From NCBI GenBank assembly GCA_035591015.1, contig JAXIUW010251392.1, positions 1 through 64,000 of the forward strand: a stretch of DNA of 64,000 bases, given 5' to 3'. The notes beneath the pieces were generated by a model. That model did not search any database and was not told the origin of the DNA. It worked only from the letters and a program-made list of their open reading frames with translations. Numbering within the stretch: the stretch's first letter is position 1; every line of letters begins with the position of its first letter. The DNA is from Cephalothrix simula (taxonomy: Eukaryota; Nemertea; Palaeonemertea; Archinemertea; Cephalotrichidae). Shown here piece by piece: positions 35,871 to 44,338 of the stretch. Position numbers and translations under genes: made by a program.

Positions 35871-37259
35871 TTAGGGAGTCGTTTTATTGATAAAGATTCT
35901 AATTTGGTCAGAGAGTGGTAGTAATACCGCTAGGTCTTGATCGTTATCTCCGTCTAGATCTAGGGCTTTTGTGTTGCCGATTACTTCGCTAAAGCCAATC
36001 ACAGTGCTTGAGAAGGTTTCGGCTGGCGGAGTATTCTTTTTATAAATCCGCACTAAACGTGGAGTGTATTCGCTGAAAATAAGGTCATCAGTGCTGCCAC
36101 TATCAACATTAGCCAGCACGGGTGAGAAGCCTGTTTTTATGCTTAGATTTATAAACTCGTGAGTTTTGTTGCCGGTAATCCGTAGGATTGATGCCTCAGT
36201 TGATGCTTGAGAATAGAGCAATAGCTCATCATTTGAACCGGTATATTTCCCCTTACTCATTTCAGTAGCTAGCTTGTTGCCCGAGGGCAGTGTGATTGTG
36301 GTTGCAGACAGAGTAAAGTTTGTACCAGTGCCACGCTCAAGAATGCTTAATGTTCCACTAGATTGGTTGAGCACCACTAAATCTTTGCTAGAGTTGGCGG
36401 TAACGTAGCCCAATGACTGGATAGCTGATGGGTTACTCCCTACGGTGAAGGTGCTCTTATGGTCATCAAACTTACCCTTTGTGCCTGAGTTGCCCGCTAC
36501 AATGTAAACTTTATTATTGAGCCTGTCGGTAAAGGCTGCATCAAGATTGCCATCGCTATTCATATCTTCAAAGTATGCGCCGGCAATGGCCACTTCCGTT
36601 GAGTCTGTGGTGCCGGTGATTTCTTGGGGGGTGGTCAATACCGTTGTGAACGTACCTGAACCGCCATTGACTAAGGCTACTAGAGCCGTATCTTTGTTAC
36701 TGTTTAATGGCAGTATTATGTCGTCAACTGCCTGCGTCGTATTTAGTTTCTGCACCCAAATATCGCCAATAGGATGGGTTGCTGTATATATGGTGCTTGA
36801 CGTGAAGTCGCCCAAGCCATCACTAAGAAAGACCATTACCGTATAACCTTTATTGGTGAGCAAGACCAAGTCATCAAAGCCATCATTATTAAGTTTAGCC
36901 TTTACTAACTTACTAGGAAAAACTCCCGCATCAAGGGTTTGCTTAACCGTCAGTAAGTCATCACCACCGCCGGCATAAATAGTCAGTTCTCCGGGCGTAG
37001 TGCCAGCATGATTTCTATCAACATTGGCCTTCCATCTAGTAACTACAGCTAGGTCATCCTTGGTGTCTCCAGTGAATTTTCCAGCCTCAATTAGGGTGGG
37101 TTGAGTACCTAGAGAAATGCTCTTACCAAGTGCAAAGTCTGTATTAGTGGTGCTGGCAGCCTTGAAAGAATAATCCTTGGAAGCATCAACCATGCACCCA
37201 CCAATCAACAAGGCTATTAGCGCAATTAAAGAGCGACACCTAACGTGAAAATTGTTCAT
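35871..37259 (-). CDS. FG-GAP/VCBS repeat lipoprotein
   Basis: The 462-aa product has a lipoprotein signal peptide with lipobox LIGGC (Cys near residue 22) and a predicted seven-bladed beta-propeller made of FG-GAP-type repeats. Calcium-type loops are visible as KLNNDGFDDLVLLT, DMNSDGNLDAAFTD and DLDGDNDQDLAVLLP. Such proteins are exposed at the envelope and bind ligands or calcium. I prefer ATG 37259 (MNNFHVRC) to the codon at 37280. It lies 43 bp after the DnaC-like gene and inside the inverted-repeat-bounded segment. Confidence 0.85.
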   Translation of the reverse strand: MNNFHVRCRSLIALIALLIGGCMVDASKDYSFKAASTTNTDFALGKSISLGTQPTLIEAGKFTGDTKDDLAVVTRWKANVDRNHAGTTPGELTIYAGGGDDLLTVKQTLDAGVFPSKLVKAKLNNDGFDDLVLLTNKGYTVMVFLSDGLGDFTSSTIYTATHPIGDIWVQKLNTTQAVDDIILPLNSNKDTALVALVNGGSGTFTTVLTTPQEITGTTDSTEVAIAGAYFEDMNSDGNLDAAFTDRLNNKVYIVAGNSGTKGKFDDHKSTFTVGSNPSAIQSLGYVTANSSKDLVVLNQSSGTLSILERGTGTNFTLSATTITLPSGNKLATEMSKGKYTGSNDELLLYSQASTEASILRITGNKTHEFINLSIKTGFSPVLANVDSGSTDDLIFSEYTPRLVRIYKKNTPPAETFSSTVIGFSEVIGNTKALDLDGDNDQDLAVLLPLSDQIRIFINKTTP

Positions 37260-37302
37260 GATAAAAAGATTAATACACACATCTGGCTGGCATTAAGTCA
37301 GT

Positions 37303-38145
37303 CTAGTAGGCCACTTGACGGCGATCACGACCTTTAACTTCTTCAAGATAGCACATCTCTTGCAGTCGCGAAAAAATGCGCCTGCCTAAACGCTCGGATA
37401 GTGTTTGTCGCATCTCTGTGTCAACCACCGTCTCCTTGCCGAAATGACTCTCGCTAAGAGTACTCTCGCGCGAACAGGTATAGTTGGTGGTAAACATGGT
37501 CGTCTTGCTTTGATTATAGCGTTGCGAAATTAGGGCGTCTAAAATGTAATGCTCCCATTCAGTATGACGTCCCTTGCCCAACTCATCAATAATCAAAACC
37601 TCAGTGCTCACTAAGGGCTCTATTAATGCGCTTTCAGGCTGATTTTGAGCATAGCCCTTTTTTAGGTCACTCAATAGCTGAAAGAAATCTCTAAATACAA
37701 CCTCTACGCCCTTAGTAAAAATCAATTCATGCGCAAAGGCGCACAGTATAAAGGTTTTTCCCACACCGGGCTGCCCCATCAGCAACATGCCTTTGTTGCC
37801 CGGCTTATAGTCATCTACCTGCATCTGCAACATTGAGACTAACGTTTTGTTATCAGAATCGGTTTTGCTCAAACGGGCATCCCAAAACTTGGCCGGAATA
37901 CCAGCCTGATTATACTTCGCCACCCGCTCATGAATAATACGACAGCCACACTCTACCACCGCCAACGCATCGCCCGTGGAGCGCCTAAAGCCCGTATCAT
38001 TACAGACACTACAACTCTGCTGACAATGACAAACCTCAGCTAATGAATAAGCACCTAACGGGCGACACGCATGCCACTCATCACGGCATGATGCGCAAGA
38101 ATATGCATAGTTTTGTTTACGTGAACTGCTGGCTTGATTAATCAT
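37303..38145 (-). CDS. DnaC/IstB-like AAA+ ATPase with Cys-rich N-terminus
   Basis: The 280-aa protein has a helicase-loader-type AAA+ core: Walker A LLMGQPGVGKTF near residue 110, Walker B EVLIIDELGKGRH near residue 170, and TMFTTNYTC as sensor 1. The first 70 residues carry many cysteines (SCRDEWHAC, CHCQQSCSVCNDTG, ECGC), suggesting one or two zinc sites; the middle part resembles DnaJ-type CxxCxG motifs. No transposase lies beside it, so a replication role (DnaC/DnaI-like loader) is more likely than IstB. I use ATG 38145, because a 13-bp tandem repeat runs right up to it. No ribosome binding site is visible. Confidence 0.8.
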   Translation of the reverse strand: MINQASSSRKQNYAYSCASCRDEWHACRPLGAYSLAEVCHCQQSCSVCNDTGFRRSTGDALAVVECGCRIIHERVAKYNQAGIPAKFWDARLSKTDSDNKTLVSMLQMQVDDYKPGNKGMLLMGQPGVGKTFILCAFAHELIFTKGVEVVFRDFFQLLSDLKKGYAQNQPESALIEPLVSTEVLIIDELGKGRHTEWEHYILDALISQRYNQSKTTMFTTNYTCSRESTLSESHFGKETVVDTEMRQTLSERLGRRIFSRLQEMCYLEEVKGRDRRQVAY

Positions 38146-38213
38146 CTGTATCAATTATTTGCATCAATTATTCTGCTGATTATTTGTACTAATTATTTGC
38201 ATCAATCATCTTC
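38146..38213 (-). repeat. 13-bp tandem repeat abutting the DnaC-like start codon
   Basis: Read on the minus strand, about five units close to AATTGATGCAAAT follow each other directly and run into the ATG at 38145. The array occupies the place where a ribosome binding site would be expected. Confidence 0.75.
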
Positions 38214-38485
38214 AAGACCATGCTATAACATCTGTTTATGCTACCACAATTGTGGCCTAAAGTAGCCCTAAAGCAATTCTGGGTTGCCGCCGGCAACATT
38301 GGCTTGTAATAATATCAAGCTACAGTCTGTTCTGCGGTTACAGGCTAAAACCGACCTTGCTAGGCAATCGAAGTTCAGAGGTATTTATTGCAACAAAAGT
38401 AGCTTTTTTTTGTAGAAATGTCTAAATATGTGTGCTAACATTTACTAGTTTGCGTTGTAGATTTATTTTAACGGAGAATATAATA
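38214..38485. other. Divergent intergenic region DnaC-like / surface lipoprotein
   Basis: Together with the tandem repeat this makes about 340 bp without a gene. The right end holds a GGAG at 38473-38476, about ten bases before ATG 38486, fixing the start of the large lipoprotein. I see no RNA gene here. Confidence 0.5.
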
Positions 38486-41400
38486 ATGGGGAAAATAAAA
38501 ATGAGATCTTTAGCTGTAATTATTTTGTCGTTCATGCTGGCGGCGTGTGGTGCCGCAAGTGGTGGCAGCGAAAACGCAGGTAGCAGCCCAAAAGATATTG
38601 GTAAACTAAGTTACCCTGCTAATACAACAGTAGTTAAAGGTGAAACAGCTACTATTAAGCCCGATATAACAAAGCTAGTCCAAGGCACTGGCAAATTAAC
38701 TTATGATATTACCAGTGGGGCTGTAGATGGCATTACCATTAATGAAAATACTGGCGTAATCACTGTTGATAAAGATAAAAATGTAGCAGCGAAAGATTAT
38801 ACTCTTGGAATTAGGGTTCGTTCAAATGATGGTGGCGAGGCGGCAACTAACGTAACAATAGAGGTTAAAGCCAAAGCAGGCCTGTCTGGCACTTTAAGTT
38901 ACCCTGCTAATACAACAGTAGTTAAAGGTGAAACAGCTACTATTAAGCCCGATATAACAAAGCTAGTCCAAGGCACTGGCACCATAACTTATGCAGTTAC
39001 CAGTCCAAGTCAGCTACCTACTGGAATTAGCATTAACACAAGCACTGGCGCAATCGCTGTTGCTGCAGACGCAGCGGTGAAGACTCACAGTCTTACGATT
39101 ACGGTTAGCTCAACTCACGGTGGCAAGGCGACAACTAACGTAACAATAGAGGTTAAAGCCAAAGCAGGCCTGTCTGGCACTTTAAGTTACCCTGATACAA
39201 CGGTAGTTACAGGTAAAGAAGCTACTATTAAGCCTGATATAACAAAGCTAGTCCAAGGCACTGGCACCATAACTTATGCAGTTACCGGTGGAACTACATC
39301 TGGCATTACCATTGATGAAAACAATGGCGAAATTACTGTTGCTACAGGCGTAGCAGTGGGCGAATACGATCTTACGATTACGGTTAGCTCAACTCACGTT
39401 TCGGCAACAACATTGACAGCTACCGCAAAAATAACGGTTGTAATACCCCTGTCTGGCACTTTCAGTTACCCTGCTAATACAACAGTACTTAAGGGTGAAA
39501 AAGCTACTATTAAGCCCGATATAACAGGGCTAAATGCAGGCACTGGCAACATAAGATATAGTATTACCAGTGATCCATCTACATTAGACATTTTCCAAGG
39601 CACAAACACTGGCGAAATTTATGTTAGTCCACACATAACGGCGGGAGAATACAAGCTTACGATTACGGTTAGCTCAACTCACGGTGGCGAGGCGACAACT
39701 ACCGCAAAAATAACGGTTTCAAACAATGAAATAGGCCTGTCTAGCACTTTAAGTTACCCTGATACAACGGTAGTTACAGGTAAAGAAGCTACTATTAAGC
39801 CCGATATAACAAAGCTAGTCCAAGGCACTGGCACCATAACTTATGCAGTTACCAGTCCAAGTCNNNNNNNNNNNNNNNNNNNNNNNNNNNNNNNNNNNNN
39901 NNNNNNNNNNNNNNNNNNNNNNNNNNNNNNNNNNNNNNNNNNNNNNNNNNNNNNNNNNNNNNNCACTGGCGCAATCGCTGTTGCTGCAGACGCAGCGGTG
40001 AAGACTCACAGTCTTACGATTACGGTTAGCTCAACTCACGTTTCGGCAATAACATTGACAGCTACCGCAAAAATAACGGTTGCTACTCCCATATTTGTTG
40101 ATGCTGCTGCTAATGATAATGGAGATGGCAGTAGCTGGAGCAAAGCCTACAACAACCTTTCAACGGCAATTAAAGCGATAAATGATAACAAACATCCTGA
40201 CGCCATCAAAGAAATTTGGATTGCTAAAGGGATATACAAGCCATCTTTAGCCGGCGTTAATCCCGACGCCGGTATTGCTAGTGATAGGCATTTTATTCTG
40301 CCTAACAATCAAAAGGTTTACGGGGGCTTTGCCAGTGGTGCGACTGCATCAACAGATCGCGACCCAAAAAACAATGCGGTTATCCTTAGTGGCGATATCA
40401 ATGGGGATGACTCTAGAGATAGCAGTGGCAACATAATTAACAACACCGACAACACTCACCACGTTATAATCGTAAATGGATCTTTTACAGCTGAATTGCA
40501 TGGCGTAACTATCAGCGGCGGCAATGCTGTTGGAGCAAGTATTCATATGTATGGCGGCGGCATTTATGCCTCTGGCTCTAACGTCAATCTAACCCTGAGC
40601 AATGTAACCATTAGCGACAATACGGCCAACGATAGTGGCGGCGGCATTTATGCCTCTGGCTCTAACGTCAATCTAACCCTGAGCAATGTAACCATTAGCG
40701 GCAATACGGCGAAAAGAGTTAACTATAAAAGTGGTGGCGGTGGCATTTATGCCAATACTAACGCTAATCTAACCCTGAGCAATGTAACCATTAGCGACAA
40801 TACGGCCAACGATAGTGGCGGTGGCATTCATGCCGATGGTGGTGCTACCCTAACCCTGAGCAATGTAACCATTAGCGGCAATACGGCGAACAGTGATTCC
40901 TATAGAAGTGGTGGCGGTGGCATTTATGCCAATACTAACGCTCATCTAACCCTGAGCAATGTAAACATTAGCGGTAATACAGCGAAAATGAATGGCGGCG
41001 GCTATCTTGCCTATCAAGGGGCTACTACAACCATTAACAATGCAACTTTTAGTGGCAATATAGCGGAAAACGTTGGCGGTGGCTTTTCTACCAATAATGC
41101 TGGTAATACAACCATGATCAATGTAACCATTAGCGGCAATAAGGCGATTCAAGGTGGCGGCGGCATGTATCTCGGTGAAGGCTCTTTTAACCTTGTCAAT
41201 ACCATTGTTTGGAATACATATAGCAATATAAACGGTATATATATTGCTGCCTCTCCAAAAATTACCATAGCCAATAGCATTATTGAAGGTCGTGTAGTGG
41301 GCACTAACCTTGGTAACAATAAGACCGATGATCCTAAACTAGCAGTAACGGGAACGCCTTCTAAGCTAGACCTAAAGAATAACGGCGGCTTTGTGGACAC

Positions 41401-41683
41401 CATTGCCATTACTGCCGGTAGCCCTGCGATTGACGCTGGAATACCGGTTAGCCATTGTGAATATAACAGTGAGAGCACCTACTGTTACCTAAAAAGTGGC
41501 AAGTGGATAGTTGTCGGCACAGCCGATACAGCAGGAACGAAAACTGCTGACAGTCTAGAGCTTACCGCCAAAGATGCCCGTGGTTGGATAGTACCCGGCT
41601 ACAATCAAGATGGCACCGATAAGACTGGTGAGACGAAGAAGATAGCCATTGGTGCCTATAACCCCGAGGCTACAACCCCCTAA
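38486..41683 (+). CDS. Large repetitive surface lipoprotein: Ig/cadherin-like repeats plus beta-helix
   Basis: The signal peptide ends in a lipobox (SFMLAACGAA, Cys near residue 18). At least five tandem repeats of 93-96 aa follow (starts near 38609, 38897, 39185, 39464 and 39752), each with LSYP.TTVV.G..ATIKPDI and a LTITVSST end; they look like Ig/cadherin-type folds. From about 40085 the protein becomes a right-handed parallel beta-helix (opening VDAAANDNGDGSSWSKAYNN) with repeated NLTLSNVTISGNTA. A run of 100 N interrupts repeat 5, so true length is unknown. The frame opens at 38432, but GGAG and the signal peptide support 38486. A hairpin follows the stop. Probable adhesin or surface polysaccharide-binding protein. 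Confidence 0.85.
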   Translation: MGKIKMRSLAVIILSFMLAACGAASGGSENAGSSPKDIGKLSYPANTTVVKGETATIKPDITKLVQGTGKLTYDITSGAVDGITINENTGVITVDKDKNVAAKDYTLGIRVRSNDGGEAATNVTIEVKAKAGLSGTLSYPANTTVVKGETATIKPDITKLVQGTGTITYAVTSPSQLPTGISINTSTGAIAVAADAAVKTHSLTITVSSTHGGKATTNVTIEVKAKAGLSGTLSYPDTTVVTGKEATIKPDITKLVQGTGTITYAVTGGTTSGITIDENNGEITVATGVAVGEYDLTITVSSTHVSATTLTATAKITVVIPLSGTFSYPANTTVLKGEKATIKPDITGLNAGTGNIRYSITSDPSTLDIFQGTNTGEIYVSPHITAGEYKLTITVSSTHGGEATTTAKITVSNNEIGLSSTLSYPDTTVVTGKEATIKPDITKLVQGTGTITYAVTSPSXXXXXXXXXXXXXXXXXXXXXXXXXXXXXXXXXXTGAIAVAADAAVKTHSLTITVSSTHVSAITLTATAKITVATPIFVDAAANDNGDGSSWSKAYNNLSTAIKAINDNKHPDAIKEIWIAKGIYKPSLAGVNPDAGIASDRHFILPNNQKVYGGFASGATASTDRDPKNNAVILSGDINGDDSRDSSGNIINNTDNTHHVIIVNGSFTAELHGVTISGGNAVGASIHMYGGGIYASGSNVNLTLSNVTISDNTANDSGGGIYASGSNVNLTLSNVTISGNTAKRVNYKSGGGGIYANTNANLTLSNVTISDNTANDSGGGIHADGGATLTLSNVTISGNTANSDSYRSGGGGIYANTNAHLTLSNVNISGNTAKMNGGGYLAYQGATTTINNATFSGNIAENVGGGFSTNNAGNTTMINVTISGNKAIQGGGGMYLGEGSFNLVNTIVWNTYSNINGIYIAASPKITIANSIIEGRVVGTNLGNNKTDDPKLAVTGTPSKLDLKNNGGFVDTIAITAGSPAIDAGIPVSHCEYNSESTYCYLKSGKWIVVGTADTAGTKTADSLELTAKDARGWIVPGYNQDGTDKTGETKKIAIGAYNPEATTP
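39864..39963. other. Assembly gap (100 N) inside the repeat array
   Basis: Exactly 100 N, a conventional size for a gap of unknown length. Both flanks are nearly identical to repeat 2, where only 31 bases separate the same flanking words. The missing DNA is therefore probably 31 bp or 31 bp plus whole repeat units of about 288 bp. Confidence 0.9.
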
Positions 41684-41688
41684 GGTTG

Positions 41689-41720
41689 CTAGAGTGTCTC
41701 TATTCTGAGAGACACTCTAG
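41689..41720 (+). terminator. Hairpin after the surface lipoprotein gene
   Basis: A 12-bp perfect stem CTAGAGTGTCTC/GAGACACTCTAG with an 8-nt loop starts five bases after the stop codon. The U-tract is poor, so termination is likely but not proved. Confidence 0.65.
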
Positions 41721-41832
41721 GCTTGTTAACTTACTGCGCCTCATTGCCCTATGGTCATGGGGCGTTTGTCATTTGTTAGAAGCCTTGCACCCATGTAAGA
41801 AAGCAAGGCCATGCACCAAAATATTTAGTGTT

Positions 41833-41946
41833 AGGGGCTCTGCCCACTAACAACCCCGGCAGAGGGCTTTGCTATCCAAAGCAAAGCAAATACAGCCACA
41901 CATAGGCAAGGTTTTATAACCGTGCAGGGCTATTCTCTATAGCCCT
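41833..41946 (-). repeat. 114-bp inverted repeat, right copy
   Basis: Exact reverse complement of 35661-35774. Similarity to the left copy continues outward to about 41775 (cttgcacccatgtaagaaa). The hairpin at 41924-41946 keeps the ATTCTCTAT loop, but its outer two base pairs are lost. The part from 41775 to 41845 also matches the repeat at the window start. Confidence 0.95.
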
Positions 41947-42002
41947 TATTCAAAAGCGAGCTGCCTTTCGTGTGTTGTGATGCGGATTATTTAATTCGGG
42001 CG

Positions 42003-42134
42003 CATAAGCCCGTGAGGGCTTATGAAGCCCCAAAGAATACATCATGGGGTGCAGGGGCTAAAGCCCCTGCTGGGGGTTTGGGGGTGAAACCCCCAAATAA
42101 AAACCACATTCTGGGGTATGAAGGCGAAACCCCA
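42003..42134. repeat. Array of GC-rich hairpins
   Basis: Four or five stem-loops follow one another: 42003-42024 (CATAAGCCC, GTGA, GGGCTTATG), a weak one at 42026-42049, 42051-42070 (GCAGGGGC, TAAA, GCCCCTGC), 42077-42097 (TTTGGGGG, TGAAA, CCCCCAAA) and 42112-42134 (TGGGGT/ACCCCA). The block is much more G/C-rich than its surroundings. An open frame crosses it, but its composition is that of the hairpins, so it is not called a gene. Confidence 0.8.
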
Positions 42135-42211
42135 TATAATTATGGCAACACCTGCTGATAAACCGAAACAGCCTTGGCTTGTTTCTAAAAATAAGATAAG
42201 CTATCAATGCG

Positions 42212-42751
42212 TTGAACAAAGCGATCATACAGTACACTGAATACAGTCTGCACGTGAAACATAGAACCTCTGCCCACCATCGCTCTAAAAAAAGTTTTTC
42301 CAGAAGCAAGGCTACTGATGTGAATGAAGTTTTTCAGATTGAAGTTGAGTTGCACTTGCAGCACTTCATTAAGTCTAATCATGAAAGCCTTGATTTACCC
42401 CCTATGTCGGCCAATATGCGGCGCATTGCCCATCAAGTAGCTCCTATTTATAACTTAACCAGTGAATCAGTTGATGATGGAATGCAGCGCTTTGTGCGTG
42501 TACACCGGGGTGATAATCCATCTTTACCTGATAATGCCTTTAAAACCAAGCGCTGGGACTTTGGTCAGCAAACATTTAGTGTTAATCCCGGTAATGATGG
42601 CATTCAGCTAGATCTTAAATATGATGGTACTTTGCAAATTCACGGGCTTAATGAAGAGTCTTTGATTATCGATTCTCGCAAGATAACCTCAAACAAGGTT
42701 CAGATTAGAAACGGACAGATTATAGAACACGATGATGAAGGGTGGCACTAA
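42212..42751 (+). CDS. R3H-domain-like protein
   Basis: A protein of up to 179 aa. The central part (about residues 45-100) fits an R3H-type single-stranded nucleic-acid-binding domain: FIKSNHESLDLPPMSANMRR in part, IAHQVAPIYNLTSESV and RFVRVHRGD, with the Arg and His spaced as in R3H. The C-terminal 70 residues are unrecognised (FGQQTFSVNPGNDGIQLDLK in part). The start is uncertain: TTG at 42212 is the frame's first candidate and GTG at 42254 the next. The gene stands alone, after the hairpin array. Confidence 0.6.
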   Translation: MNKAIIQYTEYSLHVKHRTSAHHRSKKSFSRSKATDVNEVFQIEVELHLQHFIKSNHESLDLPPMSANMRRIAHQVAPIYNLTSESVDDGMQRFVRVHRGDNPSLPDNAFKTKRWDFGQQTFSVNPGNDGIQLDLKYDGTLQIHGLNEESLIIDSRKITSNKVQIRNGQIIEHDDEGWH

Positions 42752-43206
42752 CTTGGTCAATTAATCAACTAATCAGATTAAACAGAAGCGAGCGTTCTTG
42801 GCACAATGATTGCTGAATGATTGCTGTTAACTATGACATAGTTTGGGCTATCGCAATGGTTGTCATGATAGTTTAACCTCTGCGATAGATGTATATCTGT
42901 TATAAAAATTACTGGCGGGCTTTCACTGCATGAGCTATGAGTAAACATCTCTGTATACCGACCCTGCCGTATTTTTTGACAGTCTTGGCTCAAAAAAATA
43001 GAGCTTTATGAGTGGCATCGTCTATAAATACTATTCTATAAATATTATTAGTGTGTTGACGATTAGTAACTGGCTGTGCGTGATTGTTTCTGGGTGTTTA
43101 TGGGGGCAGATTAATTTAGCAAGATGTTTTCAAAAAAAGTATCTCTAAACCGTATTTCTAAAAGATAGTGTCTTAGCAGAATTAAAACTATTACTAATGG
43201 TGTTTC
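42752..43206. other. Intergenic region R3H-like / lytic transglycosylase
   Basis: About 455 bp. A 71-codon minus-strand frame exists (42778-42993), but it shows no domain, no ribosome binding site and no coding-like composition. Nothing else is recognised. Confidence 0.4.
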
Positions 43207-44181
43207 TTGGTGTATTTATCAGTCAATAGCAGGTTTTTGAGTTGCTTGATAAGGTCTAAAAGTCTGTTAAACATAATTATTATATTGTGTTTGCTGCTTA
43301 ATGCTGGGAGCCTTGGCGCATCGCCAAACAAGCCATCGGATAATGATCTTAAAACTTTGTATGAAGCCCTACAAAATTCAGGCATATCCACAGCGGATGT
43401 TGACAAAATAACCCATGACTCACGCTTTAAGGAGCATTTTGAAAAGCGCTACGAGCGACAACACAGAATTATTTCTCTAAACGGTATTAATCAAGAAAAA
43501 GCGAGTATATACAGCCAATTTACTGGCAAGTATGCAATTACTAAAGCTCGGCGTTTTATACAAAAAAATCGCCAACTGCTCGAAGACATTCAACGCCGCT
43601 ATGGTGTACCCTACGATGTTTTGACTGCAATTTTGTTAGTAGAAACGCAGTTTGGAACGGTAAGATTGCCCTTTAATGTGTTTGGTGTTTATTTTACGCT
43701 AGTCATTAATGGCAGCACGGCTAATATCAAAAAAAACTATGCACGTCTTAAGCGCCGTATTCCTGATTTAGACTTTGCCTACTTTGCCAATAGAATGAAA
43801 AAGAGAAGTCTTTGGGCGGCTAATGAGCTGGCTTCATTAATAAAGATGGGCAAAATGAATGATGTGGATATATTCAGCATATCTGGTTCTTATGCGGGCG
43901 CATTGGGTATTCCGCAGTTTATTCCATCAAGTTACCTAAATTGGGCTGTTGATGGTGATGGCGATGGCAAAGTTAACCTCAATAACCTTGAAGATGCCTT
44001 GGCTAGCACTGCTAATTACCTTCGTGAGCATGGTTGGCGCAATAAGGCATCTTTAGATGACAAAAGTCGCGCTATTTGGCAGTATAATAACTCACAGCAT
44101 TATGTTGATGCGATCTTTGGAATTCGCCTTAGATTGGGTTTGCCAGCAACTAAGAATGTTCAGCAAAGACCACAAACTTGA
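43207..44181 (+). CDS. Lytic murein transglycosylase, MltB/SLT_2 family
   Basis: A protein of up to 324 aa that cleaves peptidoglycan glycan strands to 1,6-anhydro-muropeptides. It has a signal peptide (hydrophobic core LLNIIIILCLLLNAG, then ASPNK) and no obvious lipobox. The catalytic domain shows AILLVETQFGT with Glu146, GSYAGALGIPQFIPSSY and the DGDGDGKVNL calcium-like loop, all typical of MltB. The start is uncertain: TTG 43207 or GTG 43210, or an internal TTG near residue 10. No peptidoglycan-binding tail is present. Confidence 0.88.
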   Translation: MVYLSVNSRFLSCLIRSKSLLNIIIILCLLLNAGSLGASPNKPSDNDLKTLYEALQNSGISTADVDKITHDSRFKEHFEKRYERQHRIISLNGINQEKASIYSQFTGKYAITKARRFIQKNRQLLEDIQRRYGVPYDVLTAILLVETQFGTVRLPFNVFGVYFTLVINGSTANIKKNYARLKRRIPDLDFAYFANRMKKRSLWAANELASLIKMGKMNDVDIFSISGSYAGALGIPQFIPSSYLNWAVDGDGDGKVNLNNLEDALASTANYLREHGWRNKASLDDKSRAIWQYNNSQHYVDAIFGIRLRLGLPATKNVQQRPQT

Positions 44182-44338
44182 TTGATTGTGCATAGTGTAT
44201 AGAATATGGCCATAGATGGTAACTTTTTGCCAACAATTTAATAAGCTAGGCTAATCTAAGTATAGCTCTTATCACTGCTGTTACTGTGTGATTTGAAGTC
44301 TTTAGCCTTGGCATTAATATGTTTTGTTGAAGTAAACA

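Noticed and set aside
37303-38145. IstB of an IS21-type insertion sequence
   Set aside because: No istA-like transposase or IS ends beside it, and the cysteine-rich N-terminus is not typical of IstB.
39864-39963. Treating the open frame across the N run as proof of an intact gene
   Set aside because: The gap length is a placeholder; the frame continues by arithmetic only.
41970-42158. 62-codon plus-strand frame through the hairpin array
   Set aside because: Its codons are made of the palindromic GC-rich stems; no domain and no ribosome binding site.
42778-42993. 71-codon minus-strand frame
   Set aside because: No start signal, no domain and composition unlike the neighbouring genes.
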